DNA from: Mayfieldus sp038317345
Lineage (GTDB): Bacteria; Actinomycetota; Thermoleophilia; Solirubrobacterales; 70-9
Assembly: GCA_038317345.1 (NCBI GenBank)
Contig: JBBQBH010000009.1
Coordinates: 1-64,000, forward strand
Reading direction: 5' to 3'
Length of the DNA stretch: 64,000 nucleotides
Shown one piece after another: positions 24,469 to 33,700 of this stretch. The notes under the pieces are model-generated. The model searched no databases. It saw only the letters and a list, made by a program, of their open reading frames with translations, and was not told where the DNA came from. Position numbers and translations under genes: made by a program. Position 1 is the stretch's first letter. Each line of letters starts with the position of its first letter.

Positions 24469-25638
24469 CTAGCTCGCTTCTTCAATCTGAGCGATCCGAG
24501 CGGCAGTGTTGGCCCGTTCGAGAAAGGCGTTCAACCGCTCAGCAGACTCTCGCTCGCTCCCAGGCATCAGGTGCCCGTAGCGATCGAAGGTCACCGTGAT
24601 CGAGCTATGGCCCATGTAGGTCTGCAGGCGCTTCGGGTCCTCGCCCGCGGCGATCATCAGCGACGCAAACGTATGTCGGGCCTCATGCAGGGTCACGTAC
24701 TCGAAGCCCGCCTCCCTCCAGATGCGGGCCGCGCGCTTGAGCAGCCGGTGACTGAAGGGGCTGGACTCGGTTCGCCCGAAGACCAGGCCCTCGCCGTTAC
24801 GCCCTTGACGCATCCGGTGCTCGAGGAGCTCGTCGCGCAGAATCGGAACGATCGGGATGGCGCGTCGACCGCTACGGCTCTTCGGCTCTTGCCCTCCAAC
24901 TTCACGATCCCAGGACTGCTCGACTCGGATAACTCCCCCAGCCAGGTTGACGTCGGGCCAACGCAATGCCTTCAGCTCGCCGGCACGCAGCCCGGCGTAG
25001 AAGGCAGTCGCCCAGATCACCCGATCTTCAGCCGGCAGAGCCTTGAGCATTTGGCTCGCCACATCAGGAGCAACAATGGACGGACGCTTTCCCCGCGAGG
25101 CTGGTAGGCGCAATCCGCTCGTCGGATTCGTTGCTACATGATCACGGTCTAGCGCACGCCTGTAGACCGCTCTCACAGGGTTGACGGCATTGCGCACCGT
25201 GCTTGCGCTACTCCCCCGGGCGATGAGACGGTCGGCTAGATCCTGTAGGTCGGTTCTTCGCAGATCGGCCAATGGAACGCCTCCGAGGTCTGGCAGAACG
25301 TGCAGCTTCATGGACCGCGCGTAGCTGCGAATGACGGATGGCTTGTACGGATCACCGGAGCGGTTGCGGAAGATGCCCTCCTTGGCACCAGCGAGCCAGT
25401 CCTCCCAAGACCGACGCAGAGTGACCTTGTGGGCTACTCGAAGCGAACCCTTTCCCACTGCGGCTTCAGCGTCGACTCTCCAACGCTTAGCGGCAGCCAG
25501 GGTCGGGAACGTCTTGCGGATTCTCTTGCGATCCACTGGCGACCAGACAGCCGCCCGATAGGACGGCTGGCAGTTGCAGCGCCGGCCCTCTCGGTTCCGG
25601 CATGCCTTCTGGTGACGCACTTCGATTCTCTCGGCCAT
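24469..25638 (-). CDS. int: Tyrosine recombinase (integrase)
   Basis: This 389-residue phage-type integrase catalyses insertion into tRNA-Trp. An N-terminal arm-binding region (about 20-75) and a SAM-like core-binding domain (about 75-165) precede the catalytic domain. Catalytic residues are visible: Arg in YAGLRAGEL, His and Arg in LHEARHTFAS, the His of MGHSS, and the nucleophile Tyr in TFDRYGHLM. AGGAGGAG lies upstream of the ATG at 25638. It follows the excisionase-like gene in the same direction. The domain set is complete, so it could be active. Confidence 0.93.
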   Translation of the reverse strand: MAERIEVRHQKACRNREGRRCNCQPSYRAAVWSPVDRKRIRKTFPTLAAAKRWRVDAEAAVGKGSLRVAHKVTLRRSWEDWLAGAKEGIFRNRSGDPYKPSVIRSYARSMKLHVLPDLGGVPLADLRRTDLQDLADRLIARGSSASTVRNAVNPVRAVYRRALDRDHVATNPTSGLRLPASRGKRPSIVAPDVASQMLKALPAEDRVIWATAFYAGLRAGELKALRWPDVNLAGGVIRVEQSWDREVGGQEPKSRSGRRAIPIVPILRDELLEHRMRQGRNGEGLVFGRTESSPFSHRLLKRAARIWREAGFEYVTLHEARHTFASLMIAAGEDPKRLQTYMGHSSITVTFDRYGHLMPGSERESAERLNAFLERANTAARIAQIEEAS

Positions 25639-25848
25639 CAGCGCTCCTCCTTCACCAATTGCAGCATCGCTTACCTCCTGTCAGTGCGGCACCGAAGGAG
25701 GTTGCTCGGGCGAGGAACGCAGATAGCCTGCGTGTCGTGCCGGAGCTAATCCCTCTGGCGCCGGGGGCCGGGTGTTTACGCACCGCGGCCCCATTTGTTG
25801 GCGCGGCGAGCATACGCCCTGCGAGGGTCAGGTGCAATGGGTCCGCCG

Positions 25849-26157
25849 TCACCGCCCGACCGTCCGAGCCGAATTGCGGTCGATCCATCGCTCGAGTTCG
25901 CTGGTGGGGACCAGCACTCGTTTCCCCCGCCGGATCACGCGCAGATCTGGCAGCACATGCGACTTGAAGTAGCCGGTTGAAACGCCGAGCTTCCTCGCAG
26001 CCAACGTGACCGTGAGGGTCAGCGGGGCCTCAGGAGTTACATCGAGCGCCTGGCCGAGTTTCCCCACCAGCGCCGCGCCCAAGGCGGCCAGTTCCATCAG
26101 CTCGCGAGGATCTTCGGAGAGCGCATCGGCCTGACCTGTAACCGGTGAGCTAGCCAC
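25849..26157 (-). CDS. Excisionase-like HTH protein
   Basis: The product has 102 residues. The C-terminal half has a winged-helix/MerR-like pattern (TLAARKLGVSTGYFKSHVL, then VIRRGKRVLVPTSELERWI), typical of HTH_17/excisionase proteins that direct integrase toward excision. GTG at 26157 has GGAGG upstream and overlaps the primase gene's TAG, implying translational coupling; an upstream GTG at 26217 lacks a site. It is located between the primase and integrase genes, where Xis usually sits. About 210 bases separate it from int. Confidence 0.75.
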   Translation of the reverse strand: MASSPVTGQADALSEDPRELMELAALGAALVGKLGQALDVTPEAPLTLTVTLAARKLGVSTGYFKSHVLPDLRVIRRGKRVLVPTSELERWIDRNSARTVGR

Positions 26158-28267
26158 GAGGAGCCTCCGAAGGAGCTGGGAGGGGAGCGCGACAGGTGTC
26201 GCAGTACCAGGAGCCACCCCCAGCGACCTCCACTAGCACCGAGTCCAGGCATTCGCAGACACCCTCCTCCCAACTCCCCAGGCCGGTCTCTACTAGCTCA
26301 CGATGTGCAAGTTCAAGGCCCTGGCGCTCAGCCTCGGGCAGGGTTGGGCTGTCAAGCCAGTCCGGTCGTCCGTCGTGGCCATTGGTCGCCCGCATTCCGG
26401 CCTCGCGGGGTTCTGGCTCTTTGGTGTCTGTTCGGTCTGACCCCGAACCGGATTCAGACGTTTCCAGCGACTGGGGTCTGTCGGGGAGTGGGTCTGACTC
26501 CTTTAGGAGGGAGTCAGACTCCACACCCGCCGACGAGACCCCTTCGGAGACCTTGTCTGACTCGTGTGACTCGGACCCCTGAGTCAGACTCCAAACGGTT
26601 GCGTTGGAGTGCCGGCCAACTTCCTTCGCAAGCTCACCCGTGCGTGAGACAAAGCGGTCCGGGTTCCCCTGCAGTGCCTTCTTCACCAGGTCGGCATTTG
26701 CGCCGACTCCGGGATCTTCAGCTTCCTTCGGGGCGCTGATCTCCTTCGCTGTCAGCCACCCGCCGCGTGCCTCGAGCAGCTCCTCGATCTCCGCGACGAG
26801 ATCGCGCTCCTCCGTCGCTTCTTCCCCAAGGAGTGTGAACGTCTCAGTGTCAGGCTCGAACGCAAGGTTGTAGGCCCCGTGCTCGCCACGACGACTCCAG
26901 CGGACCTTGGGAAAGGAAAGACGCGCGCGATTGCCGTGTTGCTTGTCCAGCACCAGCAGCGTGTCCGGCTTACCAGCCCACGCCCCAGACGCCTCATCGA
27001 CGGCATCCGCGACGCTCTCCTTGCGGCTGTGGTGGAGCAGCTCCCAAGCGGCGGTAGAAAAGAGCCCAGCGCTTTGTAGGCGCTCGACCATATTTCGGGT
27101 GTCCTCCGGTGAGCCCACGCCCTCCATGCCGATGGTGTCGAGTGGGTCTCCGATGATGAGGTCAATCCCCTGATTAGCGACATATCCGTTGAGGCTGTTC
27201 ACGAACGCCTCGGCGTTGAGCTTCGCTTGTCCCCAATCCTGGTCGTAGACGTGGATCCCGCCGTCGCCCTGGTCAATGGAATGCGGCCACGCCGCGCTCT
27301 TCATCTCGACCTTGTGACGGAACGGTTCGCGGGGGCCCTCGTTCTCGATGAACAGGACGCGCAACGGGCGGGAGACCTCGAACCCGAGCCAGTCCACGCC
27401 CGATGCGACGTGGAAAGCCTGGTCGATCGCGAGCGTAGTCTTGCCCTTGCCGCCCTTGGCGACCAGCAACAAGAGGCCGTGAACGGGCAAGAGGTTGTCG
27501 TCCTCCTCTCCGATCAGTGCGGCCGGCGAGTCACTCCGGGATGCAATGAATTTGGTCAGAGGGAGGGCGAATGGGGAATCTGGCTCCTCCCCGGCAAGCT
27601 CGTGGCCCTCCTCTGGCCTCACGAGCGGCGCGCCCAACGGGGGCGACTCGACGGGGATTGCTGCCTCTGCGTCAGCGACAGCGTTTGCGAGCCACTCCGA
27701 AGGATCATCAGCGCGGACGAAGCAGTCGGCAAGGTCGGTGCCGTCCGGAAGCGCCAGAATCGCAACCTTCATTCCTACCTCGGTAAGAGCCGCCCGAAGT
27801 CGCTCGGTTGCCTTGAGTCCCGCCGGGTCCGCATCTAGCGCGAGAATCGCTAGCTTGCACTCCGCAGTTGTCAGATCGCTGACTAGTGCTCTTGGCTGGA
27901 TGGGGGTGCCAGGGATCGCACAGACTGCGAGCCCGTCAAGCGGGCCGTCACGAAGGCTCCTAGGCGCATTTTCGATCGCCGTAAGGGCAGACAGCCCGTC
28001 GCTTTCGCCTTCGGAGATCAGGGCAGCCGGCGTCTTGCCGAACCCTCGCAGCCACCACGGGGCGAGCGCAACGCCCGCCGGCTGGATCACTTTGACCCGA
28101 CCATCGGTCAGGCGCCGGCGTCGCTCGAACGTCTGGCCCTCTCGTGGGGCGATGGTGTAGACGAGCCCGTCGTCTACCTCTGCCACGCCGCAGCTCGCCG
28201 CGATTGCTGGATCGATCGCATGCGAACCGAAATAGACGAGCGCCGGTTCTGACCAAGCGCGACTCAT
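26150..28267 (-). CDS. TOPRIM primase fused to RecA-fold helicase
   Basis: This 705-residue replication protein has an N-terminal primase part with a TOPRIM domain: the acid in LISEGESDG and the DxD in ILALDADPAG. A RecA/DnaB-like ATPase follows (about 235-470): Walker A AKGGKGKTTL, Walker B LIIGDPLD, and a histidine finger region LLHHSRK. After a Ser/Glu-rich linker, the C-terminus has a zinc-ribbon-like set (CECLD, then WYCDTC). Such TOPRIM-RepA fusions drive replication of phages, plasmids and satellites. The start overlaps the upstream 56-aa ORF as ATGA. Confidence 0.88.
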   Translation of the reverse strand: MSRAWSEPALVYFGSHAIDPAIAASCGVAEVDDGLVYTIAPREGQTFERRRRLTDGRVKVIQPAGVALAPWWLRGFGKTPAALISEGESDGLSALTAIENAPRSLRDGPLDGLAVCAIPGTPIQPRALVSDLTTAECKLAILALDADPAGLKATERLRAALTEVGMKVAILALPDGTDLADCFVRADDPSEWLANAVADAEAAIPVESPPLGAPLVRPEEGHELAGEEPDSPFALPLTKFIASRSDSPAALIGEEDDNLLPVHGLLLLVAKGGKGKTTLAIDQAFHVASGVDWLGFEVSRPLRVLFIENEGPREPFRHKVEMKSAAWPHSIDQGDGGIHVYDQDWGQAKLNAEAFVNSLNGYVANQGIDLIIGDPLDTIGMEGVGSPEDTRNMVERLQSAGLFSTAAWELLHHSRKESVADAVDEASGAWAGKPDTLLVLDKQHGNRARLSFPKVRWSRRGEHGAYNLAFEPDTETFTLLGEEATEERDLVAEIEELLEARGGWLTAKEISAPKEAEDPGVGANADLVKKALQGNPDRFVSRTGELAKEVGRHSNATVWSLTQGSESHESDKVSEGVSSAGVESDSLLKESDPLPDRPQSLETSESGSGSDRTDTKEPEPREAGMRATNGHDGRPDWLDSPTLPEAERQGLELAHRELVETGLGSWEEGVCECLDSVLVEVAGGGSWYCDTCRAPLPAPSEAPRG

Positions 28268-28434
28268 CGCTGTTTGGCCCCCCGGTAGTTGTCGGCGATT
28301 ACGGCACGGACTGCCTCCTCGGCCGCGGCCCGCTGAAGGGCGTGCAGCCCGAGAGCGTTATAGATAGCGCCGCGTTGAGGGGCGGGTAGCTGAGCCAGCT
28401 CGTTCGGATCGAGGGGAAGCTGAGCCGCGCTCAT
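28264..28434 (-). CDS. Small coupled ORF, 56 residues
   Basis: It starts at ATG 28434, overlapping the stop of the 62-residue ORF (ATGA), and ends in an ATGA overlap with the primase start. The product is helical (LAQLPAPQRGAIYNALG, then ALQRAAAEEAVRAVIADN) and has no recognised domain. The overlaps on both sides are the main evidence that it is translated. It may be a regulator or partner of the primase. Confidence 0.55.
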   Translation of the reverse strand: MSAAQLPLDPNELAQLPAPQRGAIYNALGLHALQRAAAEEAVRAVIADNYRGAKQR

Positions 28435-28619
28435 TCGTGCACGCTCTCTCGGTGCTCGAGGCAGCGACAGCGCAGCGCAGCGAAACGCCAAACAGCAGGC
28501 AACCGGTCACGTAGCCGGATGCGAAATGGGTCCAGGTCCGCGACGGTGTCGGCCTGGTTGCCTACGATGTTCCTGGCGATGTGCTGAAGGGCCCCCTCTG
28601 GGGGGCTCTCGGCGTTCAA
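28431..28619 (-). CDS. Small coupled ORF, 62 residues
   Basis: It starts at TTG 28619 inside the stop of the XRE gene (TTGA), with AGGAGGAG five to six bases upstream, and its own TGA overlaps the next ATG. The product begins with the TTG codon, continues NAESPPEGALQHIARNIV, and is basic at the C-terminus. No domain is recognised. The evidence is the ribosome site and overlapping gene borders rather than homology. Confidence 0.5.
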   Translation of the reverse strand: MNAESPPEGALQHIARNIVGNQADTVADLDPFRIRLRDRLPAVWRFAALRCRCLEHRESVHE

Positions 28620-29050
28620 GGCGGCTCCTCCTGCGATGAGAGCACGAGCTGACCTCGCACTTGGTCCGCGCTGACGCGGAGGAGCGAGGCGAAGAAGTCC
28701 GGCCCCAAAGGTCCGCGAACGGCCAGGTTCCGCTTCTTCGCGTACGCGGTCGCCTCTTTCTCTGACGTCCAAGCGAGAGGACGGCCATCGCTGGCGATGA
28801 CCCTCAGGGCTCCGTTCTGGGCCTCACAGACAATGAACCAGGTTGGAAAGAGATCCTGAACCCGGAGCCCCAGCGCCTTGGCGACGTTCGTTCGGAAACT
28901 GGCGCTGGCGGGCCGAGTTCCGCGCTCAACGTGAGTTACCGCGGATGCACTGACTCCCATTGACTCGGCGAGATCTGTCGCGGACAGACCGCGACGTCTG
29001 CGTTCCACTTCGAGCAGCCCCATTCCTGAAAGCTGCGACTGCGACGCCAA
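28616..29050 (-). CDS. XRE-family transcriptional regulator
   Basis: This 144-residue protein has an N-terminal lambda-repressor-type HTH (residues about 11-65): EVERRRRGLSATDLAESMG, then VSASAVTHVERGTRP and KALGLRVQDLF. The C-terminal ~75 residues are a different domain with the phrase IASDGRPLAWTSEKEATAY. TTG start at 29050 with AAAGGAG upstream. As the first gene of the replication/integration operon it probably controls that operon, the role Stl or CI regulators have in satellites and prophages. Confidence 0.8.
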   Translation of the reverse strand: MASQSQLSGMGLLEVERRRRGLSATDLAESMGVSASAVTHVERGTRPASASFRTNVAKALGLRVQDLFPTWFIVCEAQNGALRVIASDGRPLAWTSEKEATAYAKKRNLAVRGPLGPDFFASLLRVSADQVRGQLVLSSQEEPP

Positions 29051-29072
29051 GGTGGCTCCTTTCGTACGTATT

Positions 29073-29178
29073 CCTGACGACTCGGACCCGCGCTGCTTAG
29101 GTCCGGTCCATCCCCTGGGTGGGCCTGCGTCGCACCTCGCGACAGACAGAAAGCGCCACCATTGATGGACTCGTCAGG
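29073..29178. promoter_or_regulatory. Candidate operator half-sites for the XRE regulator
   Basis: CCTGACGACTC (29073-29083) and GACTCGTCAGG (29168-29178) form an 11-bp inverted repeat with one mismatch, 84 bases apart. They lie in the 314-base gap between the divergent XRE gene and the small membrane gene. A looped operator is one reading. The gap holds no other feature that I can support. Confidence 0.35.
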
Positions 29179-29373
29179 AGTCGGAGCCATCTCCTGTATT
29201 TCTCACGAAGAGCCTTCTTCGTGCGACCGCTCCGATTACCACCTCGGTAGGTCTGCGCAGCATCCTGACACCACCGGCAGACGCCCTTCCGTGCATCCCA
29301 CGGGCTATGTGATCGCCCCCTCGCGGAGGATCAGGGTTGCGCCGAAGACTCGGGGCCGGATAGGTTGGGCCGC

Positions 29374-29619
29374 GTGTCCAGCCTTCCCCGCTTGGCCGTT
29401 GCTCTCGTCGCACTCTTCGCCGTATTGCTGATCGCTGTGCTTGCGTGGGTTGGCGGCGAGCTCCATTACCACAACTGCCTGAGCAAGGAGCAGCTCAACG
29501 CCACCACGGTTTCAACGAAACAGGTCAACTACGGCGGTGTCTATTCCGGTGGATCTGGCGAGGAGACCGACACGTCCTCCTCCGCCAACCCTGCCAAGTG
29601 TTCGCGGCTGCCCTGGTAG
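29374..29619 (+). CDS. Small single-pass membrane protein
   Basis: The product has about 81 residues: a short N-terminus, one membrane span (LAVALVALFAVLLIAVLAWV) and a polar, Ser/Gly-rich outer part with two cysteines. GTG at 29374 or TTG at 29365 may start it; neither has a strong ribosome site. It is divergent from the XRE operon. It could be an element-encoded envelope protein, but no family is recognised. Confidence 0.5.
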   Translation: MSSLPRLAVALVALFAVLLIAVLAWVGGELHYHNCLSKEQLNATTVSTKQVNYGGVYSGGSGEETDTSSSANPAKCSRLPW

Positions 29620-29633
29620 GGCGCCCCTCACGA

Positions 29634-30215
29634 TCAGGGAACGCCGCCGTGGTGAGAGCAGGCTCCCTGGATGCCACCTGAGTCGCTGACCGTGCCGTCC
29701 GCGCAGGTCACGGGATAGCCATTGCCGCTTCCAAAGGTGTCCGTGGTGGAGACTGGCGGCAATGAGGGTCCAGGCGGAAGGGGCAGCGTAGTCGTTGAGC
29801 CGCTCGGCACTGAAATGGCGTCAACAATCTGGCGGACTAACTCCCCCTCTGTAGCAGCACAGACGGTGCTTGCGTCGTGGACGCAAAGCTCGTAGAAGGT
29901 CGACGGGTGCATCGGCGAGATCTCCCCATCGAGAGGCTTGACGGCGGTCACATGCAGCGCATACCAGTGACCAGGGCTCACATCGCCATCGAGGAGTGAG
30001 TTTTCGCCGGCTTTCACGCCGCGGCGATATGCCGCTGTGGCTCGGGCATCTGCGTTGCGCCCGCTCGCCTCCTGTCCCGCTACATAACCCCTGTTGTACG
30101 CAACGTGCCGAGCGTCGCTGAGGGCGGACCCATTATTGGATGAGCCGCAGCCGGCTGTTGCGATCAGAAGCAATCCGACCACAGCCACGACCAAGGTCGC
30201 TAGGAGCTTGTACAT
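29634..30215 (-). CDS. DUF3761 lipoprotein
   Basis: This lipoprotein of about 193 residues has a signal (LVVAVVGLLLIATAGC) with lipobox cysteine near residue 23, a helical middle and a Pro/Thr-rich linker. The C-terminal segment YPVTCADGTVSDSGG then QGACSHHGGV is the DUF3761 signature. Function of the family is unknown to me; it is found on exported proteins. A TTG at 30227 is an alternative start. It lies downstream of the 127-aa gene and may be a surface protein expressed from the element, for example for exclusion of competing phages (speculative). Confidence 0.7.
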   Translation of the reverse strand: MYKLLATLVVAVVGLLLIATAGCGSSNNGSALSDARHVAYNRGYVAGQEASGRNADARATAAYRRGVKAGENSLLDGDVSPGHWYALHVTAVKPLDGEISPMHPSTFYELCVHDASTVCAATEGELVRQIVDAISVPSGSTTTLPLPPGPSLPPVSTTDTFGSGNGYPVTCADGTVSDSGGIQGACSHHGGVP

Positions 30216-30293
30216 CGGCTCGGCCAAACATCTCGCGGAACGTAGCCCACGTCAAGGGGCTTCGGGGCAATGCGAAAACCCTGCGCGGCTGGG

Positions 30294-30674
30294 TCAGATC
30301 GGAGCCGCGCCTGTTGGCCAATTCAGAGGCCCCGCGGCCAGCTCTTCGTCGTCAGCCACCGACGGGCCGAATGCGCCCGACGGGAAGTGTTCCTCAAGGA
30401 GTTGATCCGCCAAGGCATCGAGCTCCTTGGCGGCGCCTGGGCCGTAATGCTCCTTCAGAAGGCGATCGGCCAGCACATTCAGGTCCTCGGCGTCGGGGCC
30501 GTAACGCTCTTGCAGCTCCTCGAGCTGCATGTCAGGGATCCCGAACTGCTCGAGCAGCTGTTCCCGGGTTAGGTCCTCGGCACCGAAGACGGCGCCGTAG
30601 TCGACATCCTTCTTCCACGGCGCTACTCGATCGCGGTCGTGTCGCGGTGGACGCTCAGAACGGTCGTCGGCCAT
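30294..30674 (-). CDS. Acidic helical protein, 126 residues
   Basis: Very acidic C-terminal two-thirds. Two copies of a helical motif are visible: LNVLADRLLKEHYGPG followed by LDALADQLLEEHFPSG. The basic N-terminal 20 residues (RSERPPRHDRDR) contrast with the rest. It lies 30 bases after the 1394-residue protein and is probably in the same transcript. A scaffold or accessory virion protein is possible but no family is recognised. The ATG at 30674 follows an in-frame GTG at 30677. Confidence 0.6.
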   Translation of the reverse strand: MADDRSERPPRHDRDRVAPWKKDVDYGAVFGAEDLTREQLLEQFGIPDMQLEELQERYGPDAEDLNVLADRLLKEHYGPGAAKELDALADQLLEEHFPSGAFGPSVADDEELAAGPLNWPTGAAPI

Positions 30675-30706
30675 CACTTAACCGCCGATTGCATCGCTGG
30701 CCCTAG

Positions 30707-33700
30707 TCACTTCCCGAAGACCCCGCTGAGATCAGTCGTGCTCGAGCTTTGGCCGAACACGCCGCTCAGGTCGACGCTGCTTCCAGAACTGCCACCGAAG
30801 ACACCGCTCGTATCCGGGCCAGAGCCACCGCTGCTGTAGCCGTGGGCAGCCAGCCACTTCGCGCTTTCACGCCGAGAGCGACCGAGAAGCCCCACGACCT
30901 TCAGTACACCGTCGATCGTTTGCGAAGCCTTCTGCTCCTTGAGCTTCATCTGGGCGATCTTGCGCGGGTCGGTCTCGGCGTTCTGGGCAGTGCGGCTGTT
31001 GGCGCTGGCGTCGGATAACGCCTGTTGAAGCTGGTTGGAGAAGTAAGCCTTGACACCGGACTGAGAAAGCCAAGGGGCTGCAAGCGATCGGAAGCCTCGT
31101 TTCGGGTCGAGGCGACGGAACGCCTCCGAGTAGAGCGAAGGAGCCTGGGTGAGACCGATCTTCTCCTCGGCCCGATGAACGGCAGGGATCAACTGCGCGC
31201 CAACTCGCAGCGGCGGGATGAGGTTGAGCCCTTCCAGTGCCGCTGCGCCCCAAGGTGATCCCTTCACGTCCTCCCCGAACGATCCCTTGCCCGAGAGGCC
31301 CGTGTAGAGCATCTGCAAGCCGGGATTGGAGGAACCTATGGCCTGCGCCGTGTTCCCGCTCAGAGCCACACCTGTAAAGGCGCTTTGGGTCGGAGAGAAA
31401 CGGGTTCCCGCCGGCAGTATGTCCATGCTGGCAATCGTCTTGGCCCGCTTCGGGGAAAGGCCCGCTGCGATGAGCTGCGCATACGCCTTCGGGTCGGGCG
31501 GGTGTGTGAGGACCGGATACGCATAAGCCAAGGAATTCGACGGCTTGCGACCGAGGAGCTTTTCCAGCTCGTTCGCGTTCGCCTGCCCGGTGAGGAACAG
31601 CGTGGTCGCAGCGACCGGGTGCTGACGCGCCATCGTGAAAGGCCACTTGACCGAGTAGCGCAGGAAGCCGGGGAAGATTGCGAGCGGGTAGAAGGATCGT
31701 TCACGAGCCGTGAACGAAGTCCAGTTGCCCTGCACGTTGTCGACGTAATCCGCGAGCTTGTTCAGCTCCTCGCGGCCCTTCGTGGTGCTCGTCAGCCAAC
31801 CGAGCATTTCCTGGCGGTTGGCGAAATTCTTGCCGAACCGCTTATCGGCCTCAGCCACCAGGAGCACGCTGCGATACCAGTTCTGGCGCGCGACGTCGAT
31901 CGTGCCGCCGATCTCGATGTGTCCGATCCCAGAAGCGACCCTCCGCGCCTTGCCCTTAGTAAGCGCCGCAGTCTCTCGTCCCATCTGCTCGCGGGTCGGG
32001 AACGGGTTCTCATGCAGCTCACGCGGAGTCCGCAGACGACCGGCCGGCCCTATTGCAGCCCCCGCAAAACCCTGAAGGTAGGAGGCGTGCTCGAGGTCGC
32101 TGTGAGCGAAGGCCTTCAGATCCTTGACGATGCCCGGCGCCTTGCCGATCAGCTCGGGATGCGCCGCGAGCTCGGGGATCAATTCAGCGATCGTCTGGGT
32201 TCCGAGCCACGCCGGATTTAGACCGAGCAGAAGGCGCGAACCGAAGTGGCCTACCGCATTGGCGGCAGACGAGAGATGCCCCTGCGAGGGCTGAACCTGA
32301 TCGCGCATCTCGGCGATCTCGGAACGGTGAAGGATGATCCCCGGCATCTTGCCCTTGGAGCGGTTGTGCAATGTGGCGTCGAGCACCTTGACGAAATCAG
32401 CCAAGCCTCGATCGGGGTTGGCGAGGGCCGAGTTCAGGTCGCCCGGCTCGCGCGCTCGCAGGGTCGGATCGTGGACAGCCTGGTTGAAGTCACGCAAGGG
32501 GAGGAAGCCGAATTCTTTCGGATTGACCTGGCCCCCGTTGGGGTTGCGATCTGACTTCGGAGTGCTGATATCGCGCCAGACGTCGACGCTGGGAACGAGG
32601 TTGCCTCGCTTGCCGTCGTAGGTGAAGGGCCGACCTCGCTTCACCATCCCCTGCACGGCCTCTCGCAAGCCCTGACGGAGCCGCGGCTGCATCACCGTCC
32701 CATGAAGGAAGGCGGCGAATCCGAGGTTGGCTTCATCGCGCGACGCAAGACTTCCCTCTCCCTTGTGGCGCACCTTGTAGCCCGGCGTGCTGCGGGGGAA
32801 GTGGCTCTCGGCCTGCCCCAACCCACGCTCTGCTCTCCCGATCGGTTCGTGGTGGACCCAGAAGGCCGGTGCCAGGTTCATCTCCTTTCGCGCGGCTTCG
32901 ACCTTCTGCACGTACTCCTTCGACAACGCCGCGTCGTAGGGTTGGCGCACGGCATTGGTGAGGTCTTTTGCTCCCGGCCGCGTGTAGGGATCTAGGGCGT
33001 GCCCCAACGCCGCGTTGTGGGCCTCAAGCCGATGCGCCATATCGCGGGCGACGCCGGCCTCCTGATGAAGCTCAGCCGCCGCAGGTGTAATCCCAGTCGG
33101 ACCCTGAAACCCCTTCGGTCCCTGTTCACCTGCGCCATGTGCCCGCATCTCGTTCGCGCGCGCCAGCTTGTGAAGCTCGGCGATGTCCTTCGTGCGAGCG
33201 TGGTACTCACTCCATGCCTGCTCGCGAGTCGCTGCCTTCGTGTGCGCCCGGGCAGCCTCGGGAACCATGTTCTCCGGTGGCGTGTGGCCGAAAAGCTGGC
33301 CCTGCCAACTCACCCGCGCTGCCTCTCCCATGCCGTGCTGAGCGAGAGGGTTGGAGCCCGACGCCTTTTCGGAGTGGCTCAAGGCCTCTTGGAAGGGCTT
33401 GTTCTGAAAGATGCCCGGGTGCTCGCGGGCGTAGTCGAAGGCGACCCGCGCGTTGACCTCGCCTGTGGTCGGAACCTCTCCGATCAACCCACGTCTCTCG
33501 GCCCAGTGGCGAACCTGTCCAAGAGTTCGGGCATCGCGAACGCCTGACTGCAGCAGCATCGGGATTACCTCCGCTGCGCCGGCATGAGCCTTGTGGGCCC
33601 TCGACGCGGCGAAGGCGATGTTCTTCGCGTGCTGGTGACCGGCTAGCCCATGCGCGCGAACCGGCCGGTCGAAGATCTTCGCCACCGCCCTTCGCAGATG

